This document shows, in pieces, positions 12,000-23,713 of a stretch of DNA of 64,000 nucleotides. Origin of the DNA: Budorcas taxicolor (lineage: Eukaryota; Chordata; Mammalia; Artiodactyla; Bovidae); NCBI RefSeq assembly GCF_023091745.1, contig NC_068910.1:50827272-50891271 (forward strand). Reading direction: 5' to 3'. The position numbers and the translations under genes were made by a program. A model generated the notes under the pieces. It was not told the origin of the DNA, made no database searches, and saw only the letters and a list, made by a program, of their open reading frames with translations. Positions within the stretch are counted from its first letter, which is position 1, and each line of letters opens with the position of its first letter.

Positions 12000-12118
12000 T
12001 TTTTTCACCGACACCTCTGGCATGCAGCAGGGTCTTAAGTTCCCCAACCAGGGGTCAAACCCATGCCCGCTGTGGTGGAATTGTGGAGTTTTAACCACTG
12101 GACCGCCAAGGAAGTCCC
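12000..12118 (-). mobile_element. CHR-type SINE, short
   Basis: Reverse head ACTGGACCGCCAAGGAAGTCC; only 27 bases separate it from the preceding SINE of the same orientation. Confidence 0.88.
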
Positions 12119-13647
12119 TGAACACATTATTGGTTATACTACAGTAGTCTTTCAAATGCAATATTTAACAATGTTCATAATACGTCTGGACCAGTTTTAC
12201 TTTTTCCTGTTTAACAAATGACACATGATGTTTCATTTGCTTTCTGTTTAACTATATGAGAAAAAATAAGGATTTGTGAATAAATTTCTTTCAACATGTT
12301 GAGCTTGGGAATGAGACTAAAATAGGCATTGCGTTAAAGGCATGTTAAAGTGCCAAGGTAGATTTTTAAAATGCTTTTTGACTTGATGTTTAGAAATGTT
12401 ATACCTTGTGCATTATAAACCAACTGACCGGTTTTGGTAACTTTCGTGTTTTGTTTCTAATTGATGAGTTAAGACAAAAAGGATTCCTGCTGCTCACTGA
12501 GCCCTTATCCACAAACAAAGCACATTGTAGATTATAGATAGGCTTTCTTCTTTGGAAATAAACAACTGCATTGGATATAAACATTATTATTTCCCTCTCT
12601 TAAACTTTGGAATGTATTTATTCACTTCTAATCTTTATTTTTTATCTATTACATATTGTCCAGAGGGGCACAAAATTAAGATTAAAATCTAACTCCCTCA
12701 TTTCTAAAACTTTTTTCCCAAAATAACTGAGCAAATACTGCATTTATGTATAAGGTGACCACATATGTTTACTAATGCCAGTTACTCTAGTGTAATTATT
12801 AATAACCTTCTTTTTCACTCTCAAATGAGCATGGGTTCAGATGAGAAATTTTGCAGTTACTATATATAGGCATATGTGTAAGATGACATTTACACACATA
12901 TATACACATACGTGTGTGTTTGCATATGTATACATATGCATATATGTAAATGTACACATAAGTATACATTTTTAGGAATTGAAGGAAGATTTTTATTGGT
13001 GCGAATTTAGAGAAATGTCATTCTTTTTGAGCTCCTCTTATCTTGGATTGCAACACTGGCTATTTCCTCTCTTCCTGTTCTAGTTATGCATATAAGCCAA
13101 ACAATGGATAGATTCAGATTGAAACTATTTACATCAATTTGGCAGATAACTGGGTTCAAAACAGTGCCAAGAAGAATGAGTGACTAAGTCATGGCAGCTC
13201 TCTCATCTAATCTCTCCTAAGAGCCTCCCACTCAGAGTGCATCTGCTGAGTTCCTTTCTTGGTGGAGAGGGTGGGGATGGGGGAATGCTTGTAATGATTT
13301 GATGTATTAATCTTTTTCAAATTGACATACTTACTGTTTTTAACAGCAGGAACTTCCGGAAGCCCTGATGTCCAGTTTGGGAACTGCTGCTTCATTTCCT
13401 CACTAACCTTTGAAAGGGAGGCAGCAAAAACAATAGGCACCCCCTGGAAGCGTTATTGATCAAGGACACTGACATTTAAGAGTTACGGAGGATCTGAATC
13501 ACACTGAAAATTTAGTGAAATGTCTCTGAACCTTTTTTTTTTCTTCTGGTCAGTTTTACCCTGGCACATAAAGAAAAAAAATACTGTAAAATTTAGCTGA
13601 TTTCAGGAACTCCAAAAGCCCAGTCCAGAATTTAAAACTCCTGATCT
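12119..13647. other. Unique AT-rich intronic sequence
   Basis: Apart from the alternating purine-pyrimidine tract nothing recognised. Confidence 0.6.
12859..12967. repeat. Alternating purine-pyrimidine tract
   Basis: TATATA/CATATG/TACACA-type steps with small palindromes such as GCATATGTATACATATGC. A candidate for cruciform or Z-form DNA; no gene. Confidence 0.6.
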
Positions 13648-13760
13648 AGGGACTTCCCTGGCAGTCTATGGTGAAGACACTGCGCTTCCACTGCAGGGGA
13701 CGTAGGTTTGATCCCTGGACTGGAAACTAAGACCCCACCTGTATGCCTCAGAACATGGCA
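13648..13760 (+). mobile_element. CHR-type SINE
   Basis: AGGGACTTCCCTGGCAGTC head and GGTTTGATCCCTGG B-box. The 3' boundary is vague. Confidence 0.86.
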
Positions 13761-14272
13761 ATTAAAAGACTAACTCCAGTTCTAGTGGCCAAAGATGAGC
13801 AGTCCTCATTCTTTACCATTCAGATACGACAAGATTCAAATCAGTCAGTTCCCATCACATTCTTCCAGCAAGACCCTAAATATTAAAAAAGAGAGGGAGG
13901 GAGGGCCTGAGGAATTCACAAGGAAGAAATCTGCATTGATAAAGAACAATTTAAAGTCACTCAGACAAGTTCAGGCACCTCTGACTGATCCAAGAGAGAC
14001 TACCACAGAAGGAGAATGCTCCTCCCTCCTACTTTGTTGGTGGGAATGTGAATTGGTGCAGTCACTATGGAAAACAGTATGGAGGGTCCTCAAAAACCTT
14101 AGCATAGAGTTGCCATATGGCCCAGCAATGCCACTTGCATATACCCAGACGAAACTACAATTCAAAAAGATACACATACCCCTATATTCACAGCAGAACT
14201 GTCACAATAGCCAAGACATGGAAACCTAAATGTCCATCGACAGATGAGTGGATAAAGAAGATGTGGCTGCTA

Positions 14273-14535
14273 CTGCTAAGTCACTTTAGTCGTGTCTGAC
14301 TCTGTGCGACCCCATAGACGGCAGCCCACCAGGCTCCGCCGTCCCTGGGATTCTCCAGGCAAGAACACTGGAGTGGGTTGCCATTTCCTTCCCCAATGCG
14401 TGAAAGTGAAAAGTGAAAGTGAAGTTGCTCAGTCATGTCTGACTCTTAGTGACCCCATGGACTGCAGCCTACCAGGCTCCTCCGTCCATGGGTTTTCCAG
14501 GCAAAAGTACTGGAGTGGGGTGCCATTGCCTTCTG
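14273..14535 (-). mobile_element. Bov-A2 (dimeric Bov-A) SINE inside L1
   Basis: Two Bov-A monomers in reverse orientation, 14273-14400 and about 14410-14535, joined by a GAAAGTGAAAAGTGAAAGTG linker. Confidence 0.92.
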
Positions 14536-14730
14536 GCACATATATACAATAGAATATAACTCAGCCATAAAAACATGGATGGCCCTACAGAATATCATAC
14601 TAAGCAAAGTAAGTCAGAAAGACAATTACCATATGATGGCACATATATGTGGAATCTAAAATATGATGCGAATGAACCTATCTGTGAAATAGAAACAGAC
14701 TCCCAGACAGAACAGACTTGTGGTTGTGGA

Positions 14731-14752
14731 GGGAGAGGGGGTGGGTAAGGGG
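14731..14752 (+). other. Potential G-quadruplex in an L1 3'UTR
   Basis: Four G-runs of 3-5 with loops of 3, 1 and 3 bases. G-rich tracts in L1 3'UTRs are a known feature. Confidence 0.55.
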
Positions 14753-14964
14753 TGGACTGGGAGTTTGCGATTAGGAGATGCAAGCTCGTATATAGGATGG
14801 ATACTACAATAAGGCCCTACTGTGTCGTACAGGGAACTATAATATTTTCAATATCCTGGATAAACCCCAGTGGAAAAGAATATGTATAACTGAATCACTC
14901 TGCTATATAGCAAAAATTAACACAACACTGAAAATCAACAATACTTCAATAAAATTTAAAAAAA

Positions 14965-15764
14965 GGAAATGTTTCTCATTTAGTAATATTTCCAGCCATG
15001 TATTATTATTATTTTTTAAGTTGCTTGCCCTTAGGGAAATCCTTTCTAACCTGTTATTAAATTGCTAAGTACATTTTGGGTGGGGCCTTCTCCATCTTAC
15101 CTCAGCCACATTAAAATAAAAACACCCTGCTGAGTTGATAGGCTTCTGGAGACCAAATGCTCCGTCTCCCAGCAGAGGCTGGACACAGACACTGTCCTCC
15201 AAAAGGGCTAAACTGAAATGGAGTGGGCAGACCCTCCCCAAAATACATCTGCTTAGCTAACAGTGTGCCTTCCTGATGCTGCCAGGGAACACAAGCCTAC
15301 AAATGCCCATATTTAAATAGCTGGAGCCAAAGCTGCAGCCAACCATGATAATTAGTTTCATTATTAACTGACTAAAAAACACATAGAGCTGTTTCTTTGG
15401 AGAATAAATTTTTAATTAAGCAAAGTTGGTGTTTCAGCAGGTTGAGGGACCCTGGAAAGCTTCTATGATGAAATTTCATGACTGATAACTCCTAAGAGGC
15501 CTGGCATTATTAACAAGATCATGATGAAGGACATAGCTGAGCAGTTTAAAAATAGATGATTACAAGTGCTTTCCCTAGGTGTGAAAGAACCACTATTTGA
15601 TACCTAATACCTGGGCCTACATACCTAATGATGTCTCAGCGGATACAAACACCTCATCCTAAGATGACTAGAAACATTTCTTTGGGAGAAAGCAAACATG
15701 ATTACCGTTCTATTTTGTCGGCACAACTGTCGAATCACAAGAGGCCGTATATATTACAGTAAAG
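14965..15764. other. Unique sequence with homeodomain-type AT motifs
   Basis: 15290-15600 has several TAATTA/ATTA-type sites (CATGATAATTAG, TTTAATTAAG) in non-repetitive DNA. Possible enhancer; no gene. Confidence 0.4.
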
Positions 15765-15962
15765 ACCCAGGGTTGGGATTCAGACTCCTTGCATCTCCTA
15801 GGGCAGTTGCTTCCACTTACCAAGCCTCTATTTCCATCATCTGTGAAATGGAGGAGGTGATTCAATTGACAACATCAATCTTACAGGATTGAGGTGAGGA
15901 TTAAGTTGATAATACACCCCTAAGCACACTGTCTGGCATATAGAGAGAAAATACTCAAGTTG
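15765..15962 (+). mobile_element. MIR SINE
   Basis: Retains TTCCATCATCTGTGAAATGG, GAGGTGAGGATTAAG and CACTGTCTGGCATATAG, the diagnostic MIR core and 3' parts. Confidence 0.85.
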
Positions 15963-16725
15963 CTTTAATTTATAACTCAAAAAATGATCTGAAGTTGGAA
16001 ATTCACTTGCGGCCAAGAGTGCACCCCCCCCAGGGTTCACCCCAAAAGGCATCACACAGTAATAACATGATTTATCCTGGAGATGATATACCTTCTACTC
16101 ATTTTTCAAGACACAGCTTCCAGTTCCATGAATAAAAAGAAAGTCAATGCTTAAGCTGAAGATATGCCTCAGAAAGCCATCTTTTAAAATACAAAATCCT
16201 TTTTATCTCACTTCCATAAAAAATAAAATATCTGTGGGGAACAGCTGGCTACAGGCAAAAATAATTGTAATCTAACGCGAGGCTCCGTTACAGAAGCGCC
16301 CTTCTAGAGCGGAGCAGCTGAGCCAGGCTCTGGCCGACACCCTGTGCTGCCGGGCTGAAATCAATGGATTAACCCAGCTGAAGCCTGGGTAGCTGTTTGC
16401 AAACATCCGACGCCCTTTAATTTATCTGCAACTAAGAAATCTCTGATCACCACACAGATCATTGCCCAAAATAAAGTGGAATGAAAAGAGAGGAGGATTA
16501 TGTATCGTGGAGGTAAGTCTACTAGACTGGAGGGAAAACAGCTTGGCTCTGAGAAAGACAAGATCTAAATGGGAGGAAGAGTCACACTGTGAGGACCACC
16601 CAAGAGCCATGGCCTCACATCTTGATGCAGGAAACACCCTGATCTCTGAAACAAGGTTGGCTGTGCTGATCACTGACCCACTGTGCGGAAACCGGAACTT
16701 CAGCTCCTGAGTTTTACTCCACTGT
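15963..16725. other. Unique sequence containing the E-box cluster
   Basis: GC-richer island around 16265-16420 with CpGs in an AT-rich surround. Confidence 0.45.
16242..16380. promoter_or_regulatory. E-box cluster in unique sequence (enhancer candidate)
   Basis: Three CAGCTG E-boxes at 16242, 16315 and 16375 within 139 bases, with TAATTG-like and GGATTA homeodomain sites and locally raised CpG. Non-repetitive. Suggestive of a bHLH/homeodomain neural enhancer but unproven. Confidence 0.3.
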
Positions 16726-16737
16726 ATGGCTCTGAGC

Positions 16738-16870
16738 TGGAGAAGGAAATGGCAACCCACTCCAGTGTTCTTGCCTGGAGAATCCCAGGGCTGGGGAAGC
16801 CTGGTGGGCTGCCGTCTATGGGGTCGCACAGAGTTGGACACGACTGAAGCGACTTAGCAGCCACAGCAGC
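16738..16870 (+). mobile_element. Bov-A2-family monomer with 12-bp target duplication
   Basis: Starts TGGAGAAGGAAATGGCAAC and ends in a GCAGCCACAGCAGC run. Flanked by the exact 12-mer ATGGCTCTGAGC at 16726-16737 and 16871-16882. Confidence 0.95.
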
Positions 16871-16942
16871 ATGGCTCTGAGCAAGTGAACTAACCACCCT
16901 TGGCCTTGGGTTCCTCACCATGAATATGACTGACAAGCTAGA

Positions 16943-17156
16943 CGGTGGTGGTGGTGGTTTGGTCGCTAAGTCATGTCCGACTCTTTGGCTACCCCATGGA
17001 CTGTAGCCCTCTAGGCTCCTCTGTCCATGGGATTTCCCAGGCAAGTGGGAGTGGGTTGCCATTTCCTTCTTCAGGGGATCTTCCTGATTAAGGGACTGAA
17101 CCTGGGTCTCCTGCACTGCAGGCTGATTCCTTACCAACTAAGGCACCAGTGAAGCC
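16943..17156 (-). mobile_element. Bov-tA SINE with 12-bp near-perfect target duplication
   Basis: Reverse Bov-tA with a (GGT)n at its tail side. Flanks TGACAAGCTAGA (16931-16942) and TGACAGGCTAGA (17157-17168) differ at one base. Confidence 0.93.
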
Positions 17157-17314
17157 TGACAGGCTAGAGTCCAGAGCTAAACTGGATCTAAGATCTCTTC
17201 TAACATTCAAATATTTAAACAGGATTGCTTTATGGAGGACAACTGAGTAACTATTTTGTCACAAACTTTTGAAACTCTGGAAGATGTTTCCTATTTTTAT
17301 TTTTCATTTTTTAA

Positions 17315-17490
17315 AAATTTTATTGAGGTAGGTATGGTATAAATTGCAATAAACTGCATATATTTATAGTTTAAGGAGATGAAATTTGACATTTAGAAAA
17401 TATTGTACACTTTATATGAATTTTATTAAATAAGGCGGAAAATCATCACCACGATCATGAACATACCCATCACCACCAAGAGTTCCTGTT
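17315..17490 (-). mobile_element. Old L1 (L1M-type) 3' fragment
   Basis: TTTATTGAGGTA, GCAATAAACTGCATATATTT and CATACCCATCACCACCAAGAG follow the reversed 3' region of ancient mammalian L1s. Confidence 0.65.
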
Positions 17491-18104
17491 TTTAAACAAA
17501 ATTTGATTGGAGTATAGTTGCTTTGATGTTTCCTATTTAAATATGCTTTCTTTTTATCCTGCTTCCAAGAATAGCTGATAAAGATACTGGATCCTTCAAC
17601 ACATGCTCCCAAATGCTTCAAATTCAACTTGCCAAATTCATCAAAGGTTACCTCTCTCACTGGCTGCAGTAACCAGCTGCAACCAAAATTAGAACTCTGT
17701 GATGGTTTCAGAGAGCAGCTACATTTGCTGCTTCAAAAGACAGTATTGAATCTGAACTAAATCTGATACTAGATTTGTCCACCACCCCCCCCCTTTTTTT
17801 TTTTTTTGCCAAATGTAAACTGGGTTTTCACGTACTCTGTTGAGGTTAGTGTGTTCAGTCGGTTTATATCAACATTTTGGTGAAAAAAACTCTCTTGATT
17901 TGAAAATAGTCTAAAAGGTCTTAAAAAAGTTATTTTGCTAATGTATGTAACTCCTTGCTTATTTTGAGTCATTTTTCTTTCTTTTGACTAAAGTCCTCTT
18001 AAGAGATTGTTTCTATGTTATTACTTACCTTTGTTATATGGTTCCCACTGTGCTTACCCAATACCCTCCATGCAGTTACAATTCTGCACATAACAGAGGC
18101 TTAA
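17491..18104. other. Unique AT-rich intron with a C/T run
   Basis: (C)n(T)n run at 17785-17808; otherwise nothing recognised. Confidence 0.6.
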
Positions 18105-19343
18105 CAAAGTAATGCTTAAAAGTCTCCAAGCCAGGCTTCAGCAATATGTGAACTGTGAACTTCCAGATGTTCAAGCTGGTTTTAGAAAAGGCAGAGGAAC
18201 CAGAGATCAAATTGCCAACATCCCTGGATCATTGAAAAAGCAAGAGAGTTCCAGAAAAACATCTATTTCTGCTTGATTGACTATGCCAAAGCCTTTGACT
18301 GTGTGGATCACAATAAACTGTGGAAAATTCTGAAAGAGATGGGAATACCAGACCACCTGACCTGCCTCTTGAGAAACCTCTATGCAGGTCAGGAAGCAAC
18401 AGTTAGAACTGGACATGAAACAACAGACTGGTTCCAAATAGGAAAAGGAGTACGGCTATATTGTCACCCTGCTTATTTAACTTATATGCAGTGTACATCA
18501 TGAGAAACACTGGGCTGGAAGAAGCACAAGCTGGAATCAAGATTGCCAGGAGAAACATCAATAACCTCAGATATGCAGATGACACCACCCACATGGCAGA
18601 AAGTAAAGCGGACCTAAAAAGCCTCTTGATGAAAGTGAAAGAGGAGAGTGAAGAAGTTGGCTTAAAGCTCAACATTCAGAAAATGAAGATCATGGCGTCT
18701 GGTCCCATCACTTCATGGCAAATAGATGGGGAAACAGTGTCAGACTTTATTTTTTGGGGCTCCAAAATCACTGCAGATGGTGATTGCACCCATGAAATTA
18801 AAAGATGCTTACTCCTTGGAAGGAAAGTTATGACCAATCTAGATAGCATATTGAAAAGCAGAGACATTACTTTGCCGACTAAGGTCTGTCTAGTCAAGGC
18901 TATGGTTTTTCCAGTGGTCATGTATGGATGTGAGAGTTGGACTGTGGGGAAAGCTGAGCGCCAAAGAATTGATGCTTTTGAACTGTGGTGTTGGAGAAGA
19001 TTCTTGAGAGTCCCTTGGACTGCAAGGAGATCCAACCAGTTCATTCTAAAGGAGATCAGCCCTGGGTGTTGTTTGGAAGGAATGATGCTAAAGCTGAAAC
19101 TCCAGTACTTTGGCCACCTCAGGCGAAGAGTTGACTCATTGGAAAAGACTCTGATGCTGGGAGGGATTGGGGGTGGGAGGAAAAGGGGATGACAGAGGAT
19201 GAGATGGCTGGATGGCATTGCTGACTCGATGGATGTGAGTTTGAGTGAACTCTGGGAGTTGGTGATGGACAAGGAGGCCTGGCGTGCTGCGATTCATGGG
19301 GTTGCAAGGAGTCGGACACGACTGAGCGACTGAACTGAACTGA
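18105..19343 (+). mobile_element. BovB (RTE) LINE, 5'-truncated, with reverse-transcriptase remnant
   Basis: Carries the RT palm: DYAKAFDCVDHNKLW near 18279 and the catalytic box YADD at 18572-18583, followed by the RTE C-terminal region. A short deletion near 18450 breaks the frame just before the SPCLFNLYA block, and a further frameshift near 19190 ends the frame early. The 3' end is the GACACGACTGAGCGAC tail shared with Bov-tA and Bov-A SINEs, then GAACTGAACTGAATAAATA. It is dead as an autonomous element. Confidence 0.96.
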
Positions 19344-20458
19344 ATAAATATATTGTTATTGTTGAATGAAACTTGATAGATGTCTTATTTCTAAAGAGCA
19401 GAATCTAGAAGCCAACAAGAAAAACAGGTAATGGACACCAACATGCACATGGGCAAGGAGATGGAACTAAAAGTCCCGCTGGGAAGGACTGTGGTCCTCA
19501 GTCCATCTGACCTCCTCTCTGGCTAAGTGTGCCTCTAGCTCCGAGGAACAGGCAGTTTCCAACACAAGTTCTCTCCCAGTGGAACCTCAGGTCACACATA
19601 GACGGATGGTGTCTGGGGCTCTGGGCTGAGCACGTAACTCATCACACCCCAGTGTCTTTGGTGACAAATGAGAGAGTTGGACGATTCCTCCAGCTCCGAC
19701 AATCCAGGACTTTCATGTTTTGCCAACATTGACTGACCTTCTCCTTTGAAAATCCTGTGTCTTTACAGACAATTAATTAATTCTAGCCGCCACACCAAAT
19801 AACCATTTGTTGACCGAAACGATACACTACAGCAATGAATAACCTCCGCGTTGTAAATCACGTGAATGACAGAGACTGACCATTAGGGTATAAAGCATCA
19901 TGGCATGGGAAGACAGCAGGCTGCCGTGGGTGATTTGAACATTTTGTTTAGTTTTTCTGCAGGCTATCTCCCGGGCTCAAAAATGATGCTCAGCAGTTAT
20001 GGCATCGAGAGAAGTTGGGAAAAGTCACTTCCTACCTGTGAAAACTCATAATCAAATATGTTCACCCTTCTAAAGGCCAGGCCGTTCTTCAAGTGTCTTC
20101 TTAAACCATGGCAGGAACTGCTTCACCACAAACAGTAAGTGCTGTTTGTGGTCAGAACAACCACAAGCTCTTTCCTAATGCTCTGTCCCAAAGCATGCAG
20201 ATGAAGGGTCCCATTCCAGCTGTAGAGGTGGCCGAGACTCAGAAGGCTGCACCGGTTTACTCACCTCACTAACGTCCACCCTTAAAGACACTACTGTTCG
20301 TAACACCTAGCCACTTTCCTACACCAAGTGGGTGAAAAGAAACAAGTAAAAGGAGTGCCTGGAGACATCCAAAAGACTAAATATGTTCCTTCTTTAAGAA
20401 AATTTAGAAGCCCAATTTGGGGCCTCGCTGGGAAGAACATCACATAAAGCAGGTTTGG
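19344..20458. other. Unique intronic sequence
   Basis: Holds the RUNX-like palindrome at 20125. No exon or repeat recognised. Confidence 0.55.
20125..20165. promoter_or_regulatory. RUNX-like sites on a perfect 11-bp inverted repeat
   Basis: ACCACAAACAG and CTGTTTGTGGT form a perfect 11-bp stem with a 6-base loop (20125-20152). The second arm contains TGTGGTC, and AACCACA follows at 20159; both fit the RUNX consensus. Unique sequence; function inferred only. Confidence 0.35.
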
Positions 20459-20722
20459 AGGGCTTCCCTCGTGGTTCAGTGGTTAAGAATCCGCCTGCCA
20501 ATGCAGGGAACACGGGTTTGATCCCTGGTCCAGGAAGATCCCACATGCCATGGGGCAACTAAGCCCATGTGCATAATTACTGAGTCCACGTGCCCTAGAG
20601 CCTGTGCTCAGCAACAAGAGAAACACCACAGGTGGAAGCCCAAGGATCGCAACCAGGAAAAGCCCACGCACAGCAAGGAAGGCCGAGTCATCCGCAAATT
20701 ACATAAATAATAAGAATAAGAA
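20459..20722 (+). mobile_element. CHR-type SINE, long form
   Basis: GGGCTTCCCTCGTGGTTCAG head, GCAACTAAGCCC and CTGAGTCCACG blocks, ending in an AATAATAAGAATAAG tail. Confidence 0.92.
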
Positions 20723-20814
20723 GAAGTTTGTTTTAATCCCAGAGACAACAAAAAAGAAATACATTTCCAATGAGCATTTTGCAGTCAACAGACGCTGCAG
20801 CTGAGCAGCTTTCT

Positions 20815-21030
20815 AGGGCTTCCCTGATGGTTCATTGGGTAAAGAATCTGCCTGCAATGCAGGGGACACAAGAGACACAGGTTCAATCCCTGGGTCAGGA
20901 AGATCCCCTGGAGAAGGAAATAGCAACTCACTCTAGTATTCTTGCCTGGGAAATCCCATGGACAGAGAAGCCTGGCGGACAATTGTCCAAAGGGTCACAA
21001 ACAGTCTGACATGACTGAGTGACCAAGCAT
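20815..21030 (+). mobile_element. Bov-tA SINE
   Basis: Head AGGGCTTCCCTGATGGTTCA through the AGGAAGATCCCCTGGAGAAG junction to TCTGACATGACTGAGTGACC. Confidence 0.93.
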
Positions 21031-22562
21031 ACCAGTTGCCTTGATATTTGCACGATGCAATGGGTTCCGTGAACTGCGACAACACAGCAGGTTTAGGGGG
21101 TGAGTCCCCTGGATTGTGAAAGCTCCTAGCCCCACACTCTAGCGGGGTTGTGGGGTTGTTATTTTTGTGGCTGGGGGAAACTTCTGTGAGTTTTCAAACC
21201 AAATTACCACCTGCTTTTTTAAGCAATGCCTCTTACTCCCCTGCTGTCTCCATGTCAACTGCTGTGTCTGCTCCTTGACTAAGCAGCCTGGCTCCGGCTA
21301 CTGGAATGTATATTTCCTAGGCAGGTAGCAAAGAAAGTTGGCCCCAACTTATCATCAAAGGGGTCTGGGTGGATGGATAGAGATTGTCAGCACAATCAGC
21401 CTAAAACTACCAGGGGAAAAAAACTGTAATCTGACAAATTATTACTGGTGGCAATGAGGGAGGCCACAGAGCAGAGGACTCGAGGGTGTCTTAGCAACAA
21501 CAGAGAGAGGAAAACACAGGTATCCTAGGGAGTTTAGATAGCAGTAAAGGGAAGCAGAGTTTTAACAGGCTTAAAGCAAAGTGGGCCGTGTCAAGGAATT
21601 AACATCCGTGCCTGCACAGCACAGCGCACCCAGGGTCCCGTCTCCTTTGTCTTAAGCACAGAGTTAGGATAGACGCGGAATGTGGTGTCGGAAGGATCTG
21701 TCTGAACCCCTGCACATGGTCTGTCAATCAAGGCTGCTTCTCTGTGTCACAGGGACTCAAGCGTCCTGGGCGGGAGTGGCAAGTTTTATTCTTCACTGAT
21801 GTGACTTCACACCGTCCGTAATCTAAGAGGACAAGATTTCTCAGTGAATAAGCAGGTAGCCGTCACTCAAGAAAGGGGGTTACTGTGACTCTATAGCTCC
21901 CTGTCCTTAGGAGACACACTTCTGGTTAAGGTTGCCCCTACTGTTTTCTGTGTCTGTTATTCCAGCCTGATGAATGACTGTGCAGATTTTTACTTTCTCA
22001 GCCTGAGCTAATTTTTACTCTTTGAAGATACAGATATATAATATAGAACTCACTGTGTGCGCAAGAGAGAGATGGAGGAGGAGGAAGGGGGACGGAGGGA
22101 GAGAGAGAAAGACAAAGAATGCCTTATTTCTTCATGGATTCTCAATAATCTTTCCCTTGACCTTCCATCTGGGCTTAACACAGGCTGACACGACAAAGGA
22201 GAATTTCGTTTATTCTAGCCCTTTTTCATTTCCATAACATTCCTAATTTAGTACACTGTGGCTGTGCAGTGAACTCAGGATACTGAAAATTATCATGCCT
22301 ACATAAAGGACACAATAGCAATATGCTAATAAATTGTAAGCATCATAATGATAAAATAATTATAGTAATAATACTGTAATATTGTAATAATTTAGAAAAG
22401 GATGCAGGTGGCCCCTCAGTGGAAAGATAGATGAGACTGAGTCACGCTCAATTAAGCATTTGAAAAAATGTGAAACTCAACATGCACGAGTGGAATTTTT
22501 TTAGAAAGCAAATTTGTGAATGGGATTTCATATAGAAATGTTGCCAATTAAATTTTCAAACA
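21031..22562. other. Unique intronic sequence
   Basis: A purine-rich patch at about 22060-22120 (GAGGAGG/GAGAGA). No gene recognised. Confidence 0.6.
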
Positions 22563-22755
22563 GTCGGCACTTCCATGTGGTTCAGTGGTTAAGATATCGC
22601 CTTCCAATGCAGAGGGTACAAGTTTGATTCCTGGGTGGGGAGTCAAGATCTCACATGGCTCATGGCCAAAAAACCAAACCATAAAAGAGAAGCAGTATTG
22701 TACCAAATTCAACGAAGATTTTAAAAATGGTCCAAATCAAAAAAAAAAAAAAATC
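22563..22755 (+). mobile_element. CHR-type SINE
   Basis: Diverged head (GCACTTCCATGTGGTTCAG), tail of the TTGTACCAAATTCAACGAAG type and a 13-A terminal run. Confidence 0.87.
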
Positions 22756-23488
22756 TTAATTTTTTTTTTTTTTTTTACCAACAATCATCCATGACAGCTT
22801 GCTATTTCTTTACTATATGGATCTTTTCTTTCAAAGACAAGCTGCTAACAAAATGAATGATACTAAACTTACCAACTATCAGTGGTTTTTCCTTTTTAAA
22901 TGGGTATTAATGAAATAGTGATAGTTCCGTAAGGATATGGTTTTCTAGAAGAGGAGTAATTAAAATCTCAGTGCTAGGCACTGTCCCATATGCAGTGAAA
23001 ATGAGCAAATCTTCCAAAAATGATTGTTCTCTTTCCACTTAAACTGTTGGGAGCAGAACTGGCCAGCTAATTGTCTGTTCCCTGGAACAGGCAATTCCTT
23101 CCATGGATTCAAAGAGAGAAGGCCAAGGGGTGAGGGCCTGGGGAAAAAGAAGAAATACAAAGGAGAGGGGCAAGATTCTACCTACTTAAAGCAGTGGAGG
23201 ACCTAAGTCTCAGCTCCGCCTCCATCCTCCCCATCCTTTATGCCCAGCCCCACCCCTCCCCACAGGAATGAATGGCACCTAGCAGGGTGTGAGCCTGGCG
23301 CTGGCTGCGTTTGCCTCGGTTAGGCATCAGAAACGCAAGGCAGTGGCTGGTGGAGTCAGAAACCATGTACGTGAATGGAAAAGTCATTCTTCTGGAGAAG
23401 ACAGAAGTCTTGGGATACATCCCGAGTAACCTGGAGATGATAGGGGAGCCCATGATGACTTGAACACTGATCTTTAAGAACTGCTAAG
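22756..23488. other. Unique sequence with the strongest G4 candidate
   Basis: See 23243-23261. Otherwise nothing recognised. Confidence 0.6.
23243..23261 (-). other. Potential G-quadruplex (minus strand)
   Basis: Four C-runs of 3-4 on the plus strand with loops of 2, 1 and 1 bases. This is the tightest G4 candidate in the window and lies outside any repeat. On the minus (ARPP21 sense) strand it would also be present in the pre-mRNA. Confidence 0.6.
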
Positions 23489-23713
23489 CAGGGACTTCCC
23501 TGGCAGTTCAGTGGCAAAGACCCTGAGCTCCCAATGCAAGTGGCCCAGGTTTGATCCCTGGTCAGAGAACTAGGATCCCATGTGCTGCAACTAAGAGTTC
23601 ACATGTCATAGCTAAAAAGATCTCGAGTGTCACAAATAGAAAAAAAAAAAAGATCCTGAATGCCACAACTATGACCCAGTGCAGTCAAAAAAAAAAAAAA
23701 AAAAAAAAAAAAA
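23489..23713 (+). mobile_element. CHR-type SINE with internal and terminal A-runs
   Basis: AGGGACTTCCCTGGCAGTTC head; an A12 run inside and a terminal run of about 27 A. Confidence 0.9.

Larger units (their letters stand above)
14025..14964 (+). mobile_element. L1 3' end, split by a Bov-A2 dimer
   Basis: Left part 14025-14270 and right part 14536-14964. Recognised by TTGGTGGGAATGTGAATTGG, the CCTAAATGTCCATCGACAG block and the 3'UTR ending TACTTCAATAAAATTT. The G-rich 3'UTR segment (14731-14752) is intact. Confidence 0.9.

Noticed and set aside
16700..17137. 145-codon minus-strand frame
   Set aside because: Consists of two SINEs (Bov-A2 and Bov-tA) and the short gap between them.
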